Below are positions 34,891 through 45,620 of a stretch of DNA of 64,000 nucleotides, piece after piece. The translations under genes were made by a program, and so were the position numbers. The stretch's first letter is position 1, and each line of letters opens with the position of its first letter. The notes under the pieces were generated by a model. It saw only the letters and a list, made by a program, of their open reading frames with translations, made no database searches and was not told the DNA's origin. The DNA is from Arenicola marina (lineage: Eukaryota; Annelida; Polychaeta; Arenicolidae): the NCBI GenBank assembly GCA_964019135.1, contig OZ025252.1, positions 10,122,823 to 10,186,822 on the forward strand, written 5' to 3'.

Positions 34891-35517
34891 CATGTAACGG
34901 CGCTTCCCGTGCGGGCTCCATATTCGTTTTTCAGGTGTAAATATCGCGGCTATTTGGCGAGAGTTGGTAGAGTGGGCGGCACGTTGTTGGGCCTGATGAG
35001 AGGGGGAGGCTGCTGTAGCACTGTCCTACCGGAGGGCGACAGAGTCATTCTGAAACAGACCCCATTATAACCATAAGAACTCCAGGTACAGACAGTTGTA
35101 AAATCGTGTGATATATTGGACGTGTGCAGCGATTCAACAAGTCACTGAGCCCCAAACAGCATTGAAGCTGCTGATACAGCAATTACAGCGCTCTGTTAGA
35201 GAAACCCCCTGGACACAGTGTCTTGAGGCAGCGATGGCCGAATTTTGATGACGTAATAATACACACTAATAAGTCACACTTTCCCGCAGGAAATGCACCA
35301 TGTTAGAAAAAAAAGTCTTATCAACATGCCCTGGCATATATAGGATACCATATATATATACGTACTAATACATTAGGAACCTAAACCGACATCACTTCAT
35401 TCAAACATTTGTCAAGTTTTTGAGTGAAAATATTGCAATATGAGTGACTGTAAACATACCGAAGTGTCACCAAATACTCCGACCAAACTACGGATACCAC
35501 TGTATGTCTTTCAGCTA
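34891..35517. other. intergenic, possible RCOR 3' UTR
   Basis: This lies directly downstream of the RCOR stop on the - strand. I did not find a convincing AATAAA on that strand here, so the transcript end is open. Confidence 0.5.
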
Positions 35518-35808
35518 TTATGGGCCTGAAGAATGAGGTCGGGTGGCCCCGCTGTGGCTACCGTACCTGGGTGGCTGATGGTGCTGCTGCTGTAGTGTAG
35601 GCGGCTTGAGCGTGGCCCCGGCGGGCGGGTCGCGACAGGCGGCGGGGTCCGACTGGCTTGTCAAGGCCTCTTTTAGCAGCGGGGGCGGGGCCGTGGTCGT
35701 GCCGCCGGGGCAGCCGGCCGGCGGGTCCGTCCCCCCATTGGCCGCAGTCTGGCAGGGCTGCGAGGACTGGCTGCTGGAGTCTTCCTCCTTCGGGTTCTCG
35801 ACCCCCAT
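35518..35808 (-). CDS. RCOR last exon (Pro/Gly/Ser/Gln-rich tail)
   Basis: Acceptor CTGCTTACAG, phase 0. It encodes [20 protein letters not shown] through [20 protein letters not shown] and ends SGP before TAA at 35518-35520. The tail is low complexity. An internal AG|GTACGG near 35574 could serve as a donor, so the exact C-terminus is less sure than the domains. Confidence 0.75.
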   Translation of the reverse strand: MGVENPKEEDSSSQSSQPCQTAANGGTDPPAGCPGGTTTAPPPLLKEALTSQSDPAACRDPPAGATLKPPTLQQQHHQPPRYGSHSGATRPHSSGP

Positions 35809-38800
35809 CTGTAAGCAGAGCGCGGGACATCCAGTCGCTGACACAAGACACAGCCGGGCACACTAGCACGACACCAACCGGCACAGCAGCCGAACCCAGA
35901 CACCCGCACCGGTTACCCTGGCAGCCGTCAGCCATTGGGTGGCGGGCCATCCCCACGTTTATTCCCTAATTATTTATCTAACGATTTCATGACATAAAAA
36001 CTTGATTTTCTTCATATGTCAAATTACATTAAGAATTTAGAATTTGATTGGTCAATCAAGATTTTGTTCTTGTATTTTTCTCCTTCCACACTTGGCAAGC
36101 ACACAAGACCAACTAATAAAGTACATGTAGTTCCCCATCTTCGGTTTATGTTTTCTCCATTTCCAACGTAATCCCCCTATCGCCCTTGGCGTTCTGGCAG
36201 CCGCCAGCCCATTCTAAACCCACCTCCTCCTTGTCGCCCTTGGCGTTCTGGCAGCCGCCAGCCCATTCTAAACCCACCTCCTCCTTGTCGCCCTGGGCGT
36301 TCTGCCAGCCGCCAGCCCATTCTTAACCCACCTCCTCCTCGTCGCCCTTGGCGTTCTGGCAGCCGTCAGCCCATTCTAAACCCACCTCCTGCTCGTCGCC
36401 CTTGGCGTTCTGGCAGCCGTCAGCCCATTCTTAACCCACCTCCTCCTCGTCGCCCTTGGCGTTCTGCCAGCCGTCAGCCCATTCTTAACCCACCTCCTCC
36501 TCGTCGCCCTTGGCGTTCTGGCAGCCGTCAGCCCATTCTTAACCCACCTCCTCCTCGTCGCCCTTGGCGTTCTGGCAGCCGTCAGCCCATTCTTAACCCA
36601 CCTCCTCCTCGTCACCCTTGGCGTTCTGGCAGCCGCCAGCCCATTCTAAACCCACCTCCTCCTCGTCGCCCTTGGCGTTCTGGCAGCCGTCAGCCCATTC
36701 TTAACCCACCTCCTCCTCGTCGCCCTTGGCGTTCTGCCAGCCGTCAGCCCATTCTAAACCCACCTCCTCCTCGTCGCCCTTGGCGTTCTGGCAGCCATAT
36801 TCCTGTTGATACTCTTGCAGCACTTCATCGAGGTTGTAGCGGCGCCTGTAGTTGACGAAGAAGCCGCGCACATGCGCCTCTGTTTTGTTACCGATAACCT
36901 CCGCGATTGCCGTGAAGTTCTTGCCATAGCGTCGTACACCTACAAGCAGGACACACATGTATTGACACCCCATGGATCCTTCAGTCCTTCCCAACCACAT
37001 CATGCTAACAAAGTATCAAATATAGTAAAACTACACGCCGTACACATATCGTCTTTCACGAAGCGTCGTACCTCTGATTGAGATCATAAATGAGGTTTAT
37101 ACATGTGAACATGTGCGAACGAAGGACTAGGCTCGAGCGTCGGCGGGAAATCACCTTGTACCGCCAGCAGCAGCTCTTCATTGGTCCACCGCGCGTTGAT
37201 TCGCAGACTGGCCTGAACGTAATAGAAACAGTATAGCCCGGTCACACACACAGGGAGGCACACGATACCAAACAGTATAGCCCGGTCACACACACACAGG
37301 GAGGCACACGATAGCAAACATGTACAATGTATATTTCGTATAGATCATAACAAGTTTCTCTTTAATGGGGCCCCCAGTTGTACACCTGTGTGTAACCTCC
37401 ACGTAATGTCGGTTCATCCGTGGACCACGGGAGGACCAGATCGTAAGCACGGACATCATGATGAAATACCCAAACCGAGCATCACACATTTTCATATTCC
37501 ATAAATGATACTGGCTCATAAACGTTCAGGGTGTATAGAGTTTCACCTAACTTAGAACCTTGGTCTGCAGACCCCACGAAAGCAAAATTCAACGCCATTC
37601 ACTTCAACCTTTGTCTGCATATCCCAATGAGTCACAGTCCCTCTAGACCTATAAGCCTACACTGCCCCTTAACTACAGTGCACAATACCCCTAGACAGTG
37701 TACACTGTCTATAGACTCTTGTCTATAGTCTATAGACAGTGTACACTGACCCTTCAGTTACACTGCCCCAAAATTTATTTCAGTTACTTTGCCCCTAGCC
37801 CAGTGTACACTACACCAGACACCACTTACATTGTCGGTCAGTGTACACAGTTACATTGCGTGTCAGTGTACACTGTCCTCATACGACAAGTGTAATACTT
37901 ACATCCGGGTTCCTCCAGCTGTCAATGCCCGATACGGTCTTCTGTTTGTGCATGCTGATGAGCTGTTTGTTATTCTGAACCTAAAATGTAAAAATATATA
38001 TGTTTAAAAACGAGATGTGAAAAGCATTATTCATCACAGGAGCTCAAAAACAATCTGCATGGATTGTGGCCCATCCATATGTATGAAAGCTCAGTTATAC
38101 ATGCCACCGTCGGACAGTTATGTGTGTTTGAAACAACTTGTTTCCGGTGTATTGCTAGTGACAGGTGACACTGAAGTAATCTCTAACTGTAAACGAAAGA
38201 CCTTTTACTTCCTTATACGGTTCCCCTCACTACATGGCGGCTGGTGAAGATACAGTAATGGAGTCATACGAGAACTATATTTCGCGAAGTGAGCTCCTGG
38301 CAGCAAGCCATCGCCGTATGGCCGCCGTCCGATCCATCTACTACAATGATGTACACAAAAATCGTGACAACGCGCCAATCAAAAGAAAGGTGTTCACCGC
38401 ATAGCTGCATATATCTAGCTTGCGTCCGTCCCACCACCCACCGTAGCCTTCAGGCGGACTGATCGTTCAATGTTTAGAGCAATTCCGACATTCTTTTTCG
38501 AAAAGTGACTACGGTCGTGTAGAGACCGACCAACCACCAAGCCGCTGACCTGTCGCTTGAGTGAGACGAGCTCGGCATCGAGTTGTTTGAGAATGGCTTC
38601 AGCCTGGCCGGGCGGTCCGCTCAGCACGGCCACAAGGTCGTCACTGTTGAGGAACATGCCACGTGGCGGCCGACGCTTGTTCTTTAACCGCGCATGGCTG
38701 TCCGGCTTCTTGGCGCCCAGACTGGTGCGTAGCGAGTTCTTAGACTCCTCCCTCTGTTCACCAACAATTAAATACATATATATACATATATCTATATATT

Positions 38801-41800
38801 CAGCTACACCAAATTGTGACACATATTCGGCTAGTATGGCAAACTGTGCCAGACTTCACAAGACGCGGTAAACACTGTACGTTGTTATATTTTTCTCTGC
38901 AGTTAGAAGATGTGAAGTTGATATAACAGTCGTAGTAACGTTTAATTTGTTGTAACATTTCCGGATTTTTATCAGCGCACCATTCACCAGGAAACAATTG
39001 TTTCTGCTCTTTAAAAAAAGAAAGGTTAAGGTCAAGTTTATTAATCGTCGGTAACTACATTTCTATTCACGTTCACTCAAGTGAAAGGCCAGACATACAC
39101 ATTATTACAGTTTGTTCTATATTGTGGGATTTTGTTACATGAGTCTTTCCAATTTTTTTTAACAAATTAAAAAAAAAAAAAAAACTATTGTAGTACGTAT
39201 CAAAACCAGTCTGCGTTGGCTTACTTACCCCGTTTTCTCGCGTGTTCTCGAAGTCGCTGTCACTGTTGCCGCTGCCGCCCACCTCGTCCTCGCTCTCCTG
39301 ACGGCGGTGAGCCAGCTTGCGGGCCTGGCGGTCCATCAGACTCGTCCGAGACCGAGTCTTCTTCCACGAATAATAGTACTTGACTAGACTGGCAATCGAC
39401 TTGTCCGGTAGCTAAAAAAACAACCAAACAAATATTAATTCTATATTAATTATAATAATTACTTTTACTTCAGTATTATCATCACATTTTACACGGACTT
39501 ATTACTAGTACCAAAGATAAGACATCATGATAGATTAGGGCGGCGCCGCATATATTGTGGTGACACATGGATTATGACAGCTCCTCATCTATTATGGCGA
39601 TAAATAGGATTCACCATGTTACACAGGTTAACTTTTTTAAATGACACCACTGTTATCGAGATATCCGTGTTAACTTTTTTATCCACGCTATGCGCGCAAG
39701 ATGATATTTAGTAGCGACGATTTGAATAGGCATATTAAGCATTTTACCATTTGTCTTATCCTGTGGAAGCTCTTGCCGTGGAAACTAAAAGCTTGTTCAA
39801 AAAGTACTTTGTCTTCAACTGTCCATTCATCTGGGAAAGGTGTGAAGTTGGCCAAGTCTGTAAGGGCTTTGTCTACGCTGTGCTTGTGCCAGAAAAGCAT
39901 TCCCAATGCCTAGAATACAAGAACGTGAATCGTAAAACGAACAATGTTTACCACGTAATAACGTTAGGTGTGACAATAATTTGTGAAAAATGTAGAGGTG
40001 ATGTGCCTGATATGTTCAGACCAAAACTGTACATTGTACCCCGCGGGAATCGCCATAAACTAACTATAAGCATATCATGAAATCGATCCATATTTAACAA
40101 ATAAAAAATATAATGAATTACCGGTAATATGCACTTACCTGTTCAGTATTATAGCCATGTTTTTCCTTAGCTACTGTTGAATATTCATCCACTAAAATGA
40201 TACAAGTAATAAAAAAACAATGTTCGCAGTGTGTGCCAAGGATTTATCAAATAACAACTTTAGTAACAATCATCAGCATACATTTAAACTAGTGAGACAA
40301 TGGTTAAACGAGCTTAACTTACAACCATGGCAACAACCAGCAAGATACTGTAACTATGGTAATGAACATCACTGTACAAGAGTGTCGAGTCAACCATGGC
40401 AATTTTCAGTCTCAGCAGCATATAGTAGCAATCAGAAAGTAACCATACTAAACACTGATGCCATGTTAAAACCTCAACATGCAGCCACTCCCAGGCATGG
40501 GGACTGGAGAACGATAAAGACTGGGGAGAAGACTTCTCTCTATAGGACTGATAGACACTGGTTAAAGATTTACTCAACTGTGGAGTACTTACACATAGGT
40601 TCTGGCACATCAGGATGAGGAGCCCAAACAAGCATAGCATCAAGCTTGGAATCGGCCTTGGCTCCTAGACAAGGAAAGGAACAAACATCATAACAATAGT
40701 GAATTAAAGCATGCAAAATATTGAGGTACAATGACATACTATAATAATTGTTTGTAAGTTCTGTAATAAGAGATTGTCCAGTTTGTTAGTACATGTAGGA
40801 TTTAATACATGTATACATTGTGTAGTGTGTTCCTACCCAGTGTATTATGAGCTAACATCAGTTATATGGTAAAGTATCTTATCAATAAGTTATATGGTAA
40901 AGTATCTTATCAATAAGTTATATGGTAAAGTATCTTATCAATAAGTTATATGGTAAAGTATCTTATCAATAAGTTATATGGTAAAGTATCTTATCAATAA
41001 GTTATATGGTAAAGTATCTTATCAATAAGTTATATGGTAAAGTATCTTATCAATAAGTTATATGGTAAAGTATCTTATCAATAAGTTATATGGTAAAGTA
41101 TCTTATCAATAAGTTATATGGTAAAGTATCTTATCAATAAGTTTATCATATTTACATGTTTTACCAGTGCAACAATCCAATTTTTCTTTACAGCGCATGT
41201 TGTCAGCTACCAAGGCAGAGGTTATTAAATCTCTTTCCTGTTAGCTACAGTCTAAAGCGTCAACTTCCAGAACACGATTTTGTTTTGCATGTTTAACCAG
41301 ATATCACATGGCCTCCATGTATGTGTATCTTCAATATCACTACCATAACTATCAGACCATACAACTAACGTTGGAGCCCTTTGAATCAAGGAAGTTGTCT
41401 TGGAACCAGATTCAGAGGTACATTTCTCAACAGCAAGTATTTTTTGTTTATGATATTTTAATATCTATCGGATGCAAATAGCAGCAATAATAAAATCAGG
41501 ACATTTGAACTGTCAACAGCCTGTAGAAACAATGCCTTATTGACTTGCCCACTTTTTTGGTCAACTGTTAGCTGTTATCAACTTTCTTAATGGCCCACAG
41601 TCCATGGCAGCAGATGTATCAAGATATACCATCGACTGCCACTTCCCAAACCATGAACCACGACTCTACGAGTCAAGCAATCGACACCCTGCCAACGATG
41701 ATGATGGGACCCCTAGATCACTCTACTCCCTCCCTACAAATGCAACGCGGCTTAAATGACCATGCAACACATCAACCACCTATATAAACAATGCCTAATC

Positions 41801-44800
41801 AGGGTTCATACAGGCAAGGTTCCATCAAATTCAAGCCTTTTTAAGGCCAGCACTAGACAAATTCAAGGACTTTTCAAGGACAATTTTTACATTTTCTGAT
41901 TTAGTTTAAGCATACAAATTGCAAAACTTGGGACTTAATTTTATGCATACAATCTTTCATATGTGGAAATAAGGAATGACAACAAGAAGGCAGTGTCCAT
42001 GTTTATTTATTACCAACCAACAGCATTTATTGGAGTTAATCACTTTACTTTTATTAGTTGCTACTTCTTCAATTCCAGTCAGCTTTTGTTTGATTTTTTC
42101 TTGGGTCTTTGCCAGTGCCCAGTCCAGTTTGAAATCAAGTACTGGGCTCGCGTTAGCATTCGCCAATAGCCATTTGGCGAGAAAATTCAGGATTTGACGA
42201 TAAGAACTTCCTGGACACTCGCCAAAATGGCGAATATAAAATTTCAACTACAAACACATTTTTCTTCATGTTTTTTTCAACAAATGGAACCAGATAATTC
42301 TCGAACAAATATTGGCTAATGTTTTTCCACGGAATTAGCCAAATTGGCTAATGAAAAAAATATCCTAGCGCGAGCCCAGAAGTACTTTTCATTGTAACGC
42401 TATTTTCAAGCAAATTCAAGTACCATGGATTGACCTCAAGGCCCATTTCTGTTTTTATGACCTTTTCCAGTCATCAGTCAAAATTCAAGCACTTTTCAAG
42501 CCTGTGCGCACCCTGCTAATTGACTTGCCCACTTTATTGGTCTACTGTATACAGCGGGTGTTAAGCCAGTGCCACTGAAACTGTGCTCCAAGCCAAAAAG
42601 AAACATGGATCTTTCAGTTGTTATGGCCTTTGACAACAAACAGTGTGGGAGCACTGTGTTAAATGCAATTACGGCAATAGTTAACAATGGTGGGCAGAAT
42701 ATCAAGTCCAGCTTCCGCAAGGTAGAACTGTGGAAGTCCATGCACAGGCAAGTGTACAGTCATCACTTTTCGAATAAAATCCTCTATGCTACTATGCAAT
42801 TCTAAGACATTAAGAAGATTAATTTAGGCAGCCTTAGAGATTCACTTTTGTTATTATTTTAATTTTTTGCTTCATTTTATTATACATTTTACTAATCAAT
42901 CTGTCATCAGGATGTTATTGATACAAATTACCAGTTTTTAAACAAACAAATAGAAAAAGTTATTTATAAGGAAAAAGAAATTTCAGTATTTGCCTAATAC
43001 CGATCTCCTGGCCAGCCAGGTTGGGGGGGTTGCCAGGAATGGGGAGGGTGGTGCCAAGAGACAAGCTTGGACTTGTTTCATATATAAGTTGCACCGGTGT
43101 AATTAGTCACATACCCCAGCCATGAGGAAAAAAGGTGAGACTTATATACCAGAAATTATGGTATATAAATAACAGTTAATATATAACAGTTTAGAATTGA
43201 ATACAATTTAGGTTAATACTGAATACCTTTTTAGATAACAGACGAGGCAAACATTTATGAATAAATTAAAATTAGTCTGGGGTATTAAAATTAGGCATAG
43301 AGCTATGCCTCAAACATAATATACAATACCTACAATATAAAAACAACCTAGAGTGACTTAAATTACTCTTAATTCGGTTTTGTATCATTTTAATATTGTG
43401 TAAATAAATGTCAAACCTATTCAGGGTTCCCACAGGACACACAAAAACGAATTCCCTGATTTTTCCCTGATTTCTCCCTGACCCCATTGAAAGTTTTTCA
43501 GAGTAACTAAAAAACACGTGGCCTTCACCCTCCCCTTGTAGCCGCACAGACCAAATAATAGCCCTTAATTATTGGGCAGCACTCTTACACAATTCTGGTG
43601 GGGGGGTTCTGCGGATGGCCCTTGATGCCCGAGGGAGCGGACATTTATGTTAAAGAAGATACACCACTATAGAATGGATATTTGAAAACTTGCGACCGGG
43701 GACTGGGTGGGGGTGGGGGGTGTGGTCAAAATGATATGCGTTCATAGAGCAGGGGCTTGCCACGAACAAATACCCCTTCCGTGTAGATTTCGGCCTGGCA
43801 GGTTTTGGGGGCAAAAAACCTAGACCAAGCATATTTTGGCAGTAAAGCCGATTTTGCCGGTCAAGCACCCAGACCGAGTGGATTTTGGTGGTGAAAAAAG
43901 GGTGCTTTCCTGCGGAACCTCCCTTCCCACAGCAACATATTAAGTACGCCCCCAGGATTACAATCATCATGCAGCGAAGGACGTGAAGTCTTTCGGGATT
44001 ACCGGTATATCAAGGATTATGTATTTCACAAATGGTGCACACATTTCGATACAGAAATAGCCAGATTAATTAAAATTCCTCAAGGTAAGGTTCAAGTGAC
44101 AACTTTGTTGAAGGAGGCATGCAACGTTCTACTTGAGAACAAAGTTTGTTTCCCACAAATCACCCACAGCAGTGCAATGCAAGGAACATTTCTTGACTTG
44201 GCACACAATTCTAACTACAGTCTTAGAACTCACAAGACAATTAATTCCCCTCTTTTACTCATCTTTTGCGTCCTCTTAAAATATAACTGTCTGCTAAATA
44301 TCTTATTTGCAGCCAAATAGTGAAATATATAAATTAACAAAACAGTGAAAACATTGCTCAGATATTGAATCAGTAATTAATGCCTGACCGTTTTTACTGA
44401 TATTGTTTTTAACTACATGTCTATTTTGCATAAAAACATGGTAACTTAAAAAAAAAAATATTTGCTAACCGTGACAACTTCTATATTTTGGGTTGTATGT
44501 AAACCCACCAGTAGTAAATTAGGTAAAAATTTCTTTTGAAACAAAGCGAACGACGAATTGGAAAAGTTCACAGCCTATAAATCATGTCTCAATGTAGATT
44601 CTTAGAGTATGAACTTCTTAAATTATAGCAAGAGCACTTATGTCATACATGGCGCCATTGTATAAGTAAACAAGATCATACCCATAATCATTTACATATT
44701 AGAATATAATTAACCATTTATGTTAGAATATTAATAATCATTTAGATATTAAAATATTAATAACCATTTACATACTAGAATATTAATAACCATTTACATA

Positions 44801-45620
44801 TTATGATATTAATAACCATGTAAGGCAGGGAATTCTTAATCTTCCAGATATTAGTAATGTGAAGTTATCAAAATGTGATCTAGGCTTCTGAAATTCCCTG
44901 ATTTTTCCCTGATTTTGTCTTGAAAATGAAATTCCCTGATTTTTCCCTGCAGGGATTTTTTTTCTTCTCCATTTTCCTTGTTTTCCCTGACCTGTGGGAA
45001 CCCTGCTATTTTAATCTTTGTCTTGAAAAAATTATAATCTCTGAACTTCTTAAGTTCCTACTTTAAAAGATCTGGATCTAAGCTTATTAGACTACATTAC
45101 AAATAAAAATGGTTAAGTTATATACAAAATTGCAACTCAATCCCAGAATATCTAAGTTTCAGGTAAAAAATAAATGAATAGTATCTAGATGCTTATACCT
45201 TTTAGATGTGTATCAAGTTTGTCAAACTGGTGTACTAAGATGACAAATAGCCCAGGCTGGTTCAAGTGCAAGAATAAAATGTTGGAAGGTACAGTTCGAT
45301 TTTCACCCACCAGGATTAAACTCTGGAATCTTGGCTTGGTAGTCTGATCCGACACGCATCCCGTTTTCTGAAAGTAAATCAAATATGTTACTTTGGCATA
45401 GCGCATACGCTGAGCCTGAGAATGCAGTCGCACAAGCTGAACGCACTGAGTAAATTATTGTTTACATGAATAAGTTGTTCATATATTTCTCTCTCGGGGA
45501 CATACCGTGGTCAGAATCGTCGGTGGCGCTGCTGTCGTCTGACAGATGGCCGTTCGGGCTCGGCCCGCGAGAACGTCTGCCATTTCGTCCCTCGTCCATG
45601 TTTCTGTCTCCAACAACCAT
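35518..45620 (-). CDS. REST corepressor (RCOR1/CoREST), complete, 11 coding exons
   Basis: CoREST bridges LSD1/KDM1A and HDAC1/2 and lets LSD1 act on nucleosomal H3K4. Exons join in frame into 482 residues, close to human RCOR1 (485). The ELM2 region is at about residues 42-125 ([34 protein letters not shown]). SANT1 is at about 134-180 ([33 protein letters not shown]). The LSD1-binding linker and coiled coil is at about 240-300 ([27 protein letters not shown]). SANT2 is at about 314-370 ([28 protein letters not shown]), followed by a Pro/Gly/Ser/Gln tail. Human RCOR1 ends soon after SANT2; this tail is longer and different. The first ATG (45620) follows a pyrimidine-rich AG, so a 5' UTR intron is possible. 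A second in-frame ATG lies at 45599. Confidence 0.95.
35809..36182 (-). other. RCOR intron 10, remainder
   Basis: Unique, AT-rich between 35960 and 36170; nothing else seen. Confidence 0.6.
36183..36800 (-). repeat. 54-bp array copying the exon 10 donor, about 11 copies
   Basis: Read on the - strand each unit carries CAGAACGCCAAGGGCGACGA GGAGGAGGTGGGT, so it is a copy of the last about 30 bases of exon 10 plus its 5' splice site. Five units read GGGTTTAGAA (open in the exon frame) and six read GGGTTAAGAA (stop). The copy next to the exon is open and the next one has the stop. Confidence 0.95.
36764..36939 (-). CDS. RCOR exon 10 (SANT2)
   Basis: Acceptor CTGCTTGTAG. It encodes [36 protein letters not shown] and an acidic end, [10 protein letters not shown]. 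The chosen donor is GAG|GTGGGT at 36763-36762, the first of a tandem series of identical donors. Using the next one would add 18 residues in frame before a stop further on. Confidence 0.88.
37155..37212 (-). CDS. RCOR exon 9 (SANT2 start)
   Basis: Acceptor TTACGTTCAG, donor G|GTGATT. It encodes [19 protein letters not shown]. Confidence 0.94.
37213..37902 (-). other. RCOR intron 8 with short repeats
   Basis: Two copies of GTATAGCCCGGTCACACACA lie at about 37230-37320. The palindromic word CAGTGTACACTG recurs in full or part about five times between 37690 and 37880, interleaved with CTATAGAC. Confidence 0.8.
37903..37980 (-). CDS. RCOR exon 8 (coiled coil)
   Basis: Acceptor ACATTTTAG, donor GAT|GTAAGT. 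It encodes [19 protein letters not shown] then DSWRNPD, the end of the LSD1-binding coil. Confidence 0.92.
37981..38549 (-). other. RCOR intron 7, nothing recognised
   Basis: No repeat or coding segment seen. Confidence 0.6.
38550..38753 (-). CDS. RCOR exon 7 (LSD1-binding linker)
   Basis: Acceptor GGTGAACAG, donor CAG|GTCAGC, phase 0-0. It encodes [20 protein letters not shown] and [16 protein letters not shown], the linker segment that lies along the LSD1 tower domain in RCOR1. Confidence 0.95.
38754..39228 (-). other. RCOR intron 6
   Basis: Contains a 65-codon open frame on the - strand (38800-38997) with no counterpart in CoREST and no matching splice donor. Taken as intron. Confidence 0.6.
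39229..39411 (-). CDS. RCOR exon 6 (SANT1 end, basic/acidic linker)
   Basis: Acceptor TTTTTTTAG, donor GGG|GTAAGT. It encodes [19 protein letters not shown], then [19 protein letters not shown] and a Ser/Asp-rich end. Confidence 0.96.
39748..39909 (-). CDS. RCOR exon 5 (ELM2 end and SANT1)
   Basis: Acceptor GTATTCTAG, donor ATG|GTAAAA, phase 0-0. It encodes [20 protein letters not shown], then [20 protein letters not shown] into SANT1. Confidence 0.97.
40139..40191 (-). CDS. RCOR exon 4 (ELM2)
   Basis: Acceptor TCATTTTAG, donor CAG|GTAAGT. It encodes [18 protein letters not shown], the most conserved helix of ELM2 in this family. Confidence 0.95.
40593..40664 (-). CDS. RCOR exon 3 (ELM2)
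   Basis: Acceptor CTTGTCTAG, donor T|GTAAGT. It encodes [20 protein letters not shown], equivalent to the LGMLVWSPN part of ELM2. Confidence 0.92.
40862..41145 (+). repeat. 28-bp minisatellite, about 10 copies
   Basis: The unit GTTATATGGTAAAGTATCTT ATCAATAA is repeated almost without change, so the array is young. Confidence 0.97.
41800..42515. mobile_element. non-autonomous hAT-like TIR element, 716 bp
   Basis: The left end CAGGGTTCATACAGG and the right end CCTGTGCGCACCCTG form imperfect inverted repeats. CTAAT flanks both ends as a 5-bp target duplication. The words AAATTCAAG and TTTTCAAG are repeated near both ends. An empty-site relative lies upstream at about 41530 (AATGCCTTATTGACTTGCCC). 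It is interrupted by a second element at 42142-42379. No transposase. Confidence 0.85.
42142..42379. mobile_element. nested 238-bp MITE
   Basis: Inverted ends CTGGGCTCGCG and CGCGAGCCCAG with AAGTA duplicated on each side (42137-42141, 42380-42384). Inside, short inverted words such as GCCAATAGCCATTTGGCGAG and GCCAAATTGGC occur. Confidence 0.85.
43422..45005. mobile_element. non-autonomous hAT-like TIR element, 1.58 kb
   Basis: Ends CAGGGTTCCCACAGG and CCTGTGGGAACCCTG are near-perfect inverted repeats flanked by CTATT (5 bp). TTCCCTGATTTTTCCCTGA is repeated subterminally on both sides, a layout typical of this hAT-like group. Inside are a G-rich block (43600-43970) and a 28-30-bp AT-rich repeat, about 5 copies at 44690-44820. 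Confidence 0.85.
45311..45367 (-). CDS. RCOR exon 2 (ELM2 start)
   Basis: Acceptor TTACTTTCAG, donor G|GTGGGT. It encodes [18 protein letters not shown], matching the conserved GMRVGPQYQA start of ELM2. Confidence 0.93.
45506..45620 (-). CDS. RCOR exon 1 (N-terminal)
   Basis: It encodes [19 protein letters not shown] then [19 protein letters not shown], an acidic Ser/Asp stretch like the N-terminus of other CoRESTs before ELM2. Donor G|GTATGT, phase 1. Confidence 0.8.

Larger units (their letters stand above)
40665..45310 (-). other. RCOR intron 2 (4.6 kb) carrying transposons
   Basis: It holds a 28-bp array, hAT-like elements and two unrecognised + strand open segments (about 42543-42804, starting [19 protein letters not shown]; about 43985-44320, with [18 protein letters not shown]). 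The second lies inside a TIR element. Confidence 0.8.

Noticed and set aside
34363-34940. 156-codon repetitive open frame
   Set aside because: It reads the GC-rich minisatellite between the genes. Several phases are open because the unit lacks stops.
38800-38997. Extra RCOR exon ([20 protein letters not shown])
   Set aside because: It matches nothing in CoREST, and no good donor lies before the frame closes. Exons 6 and 7 join in phase without it.
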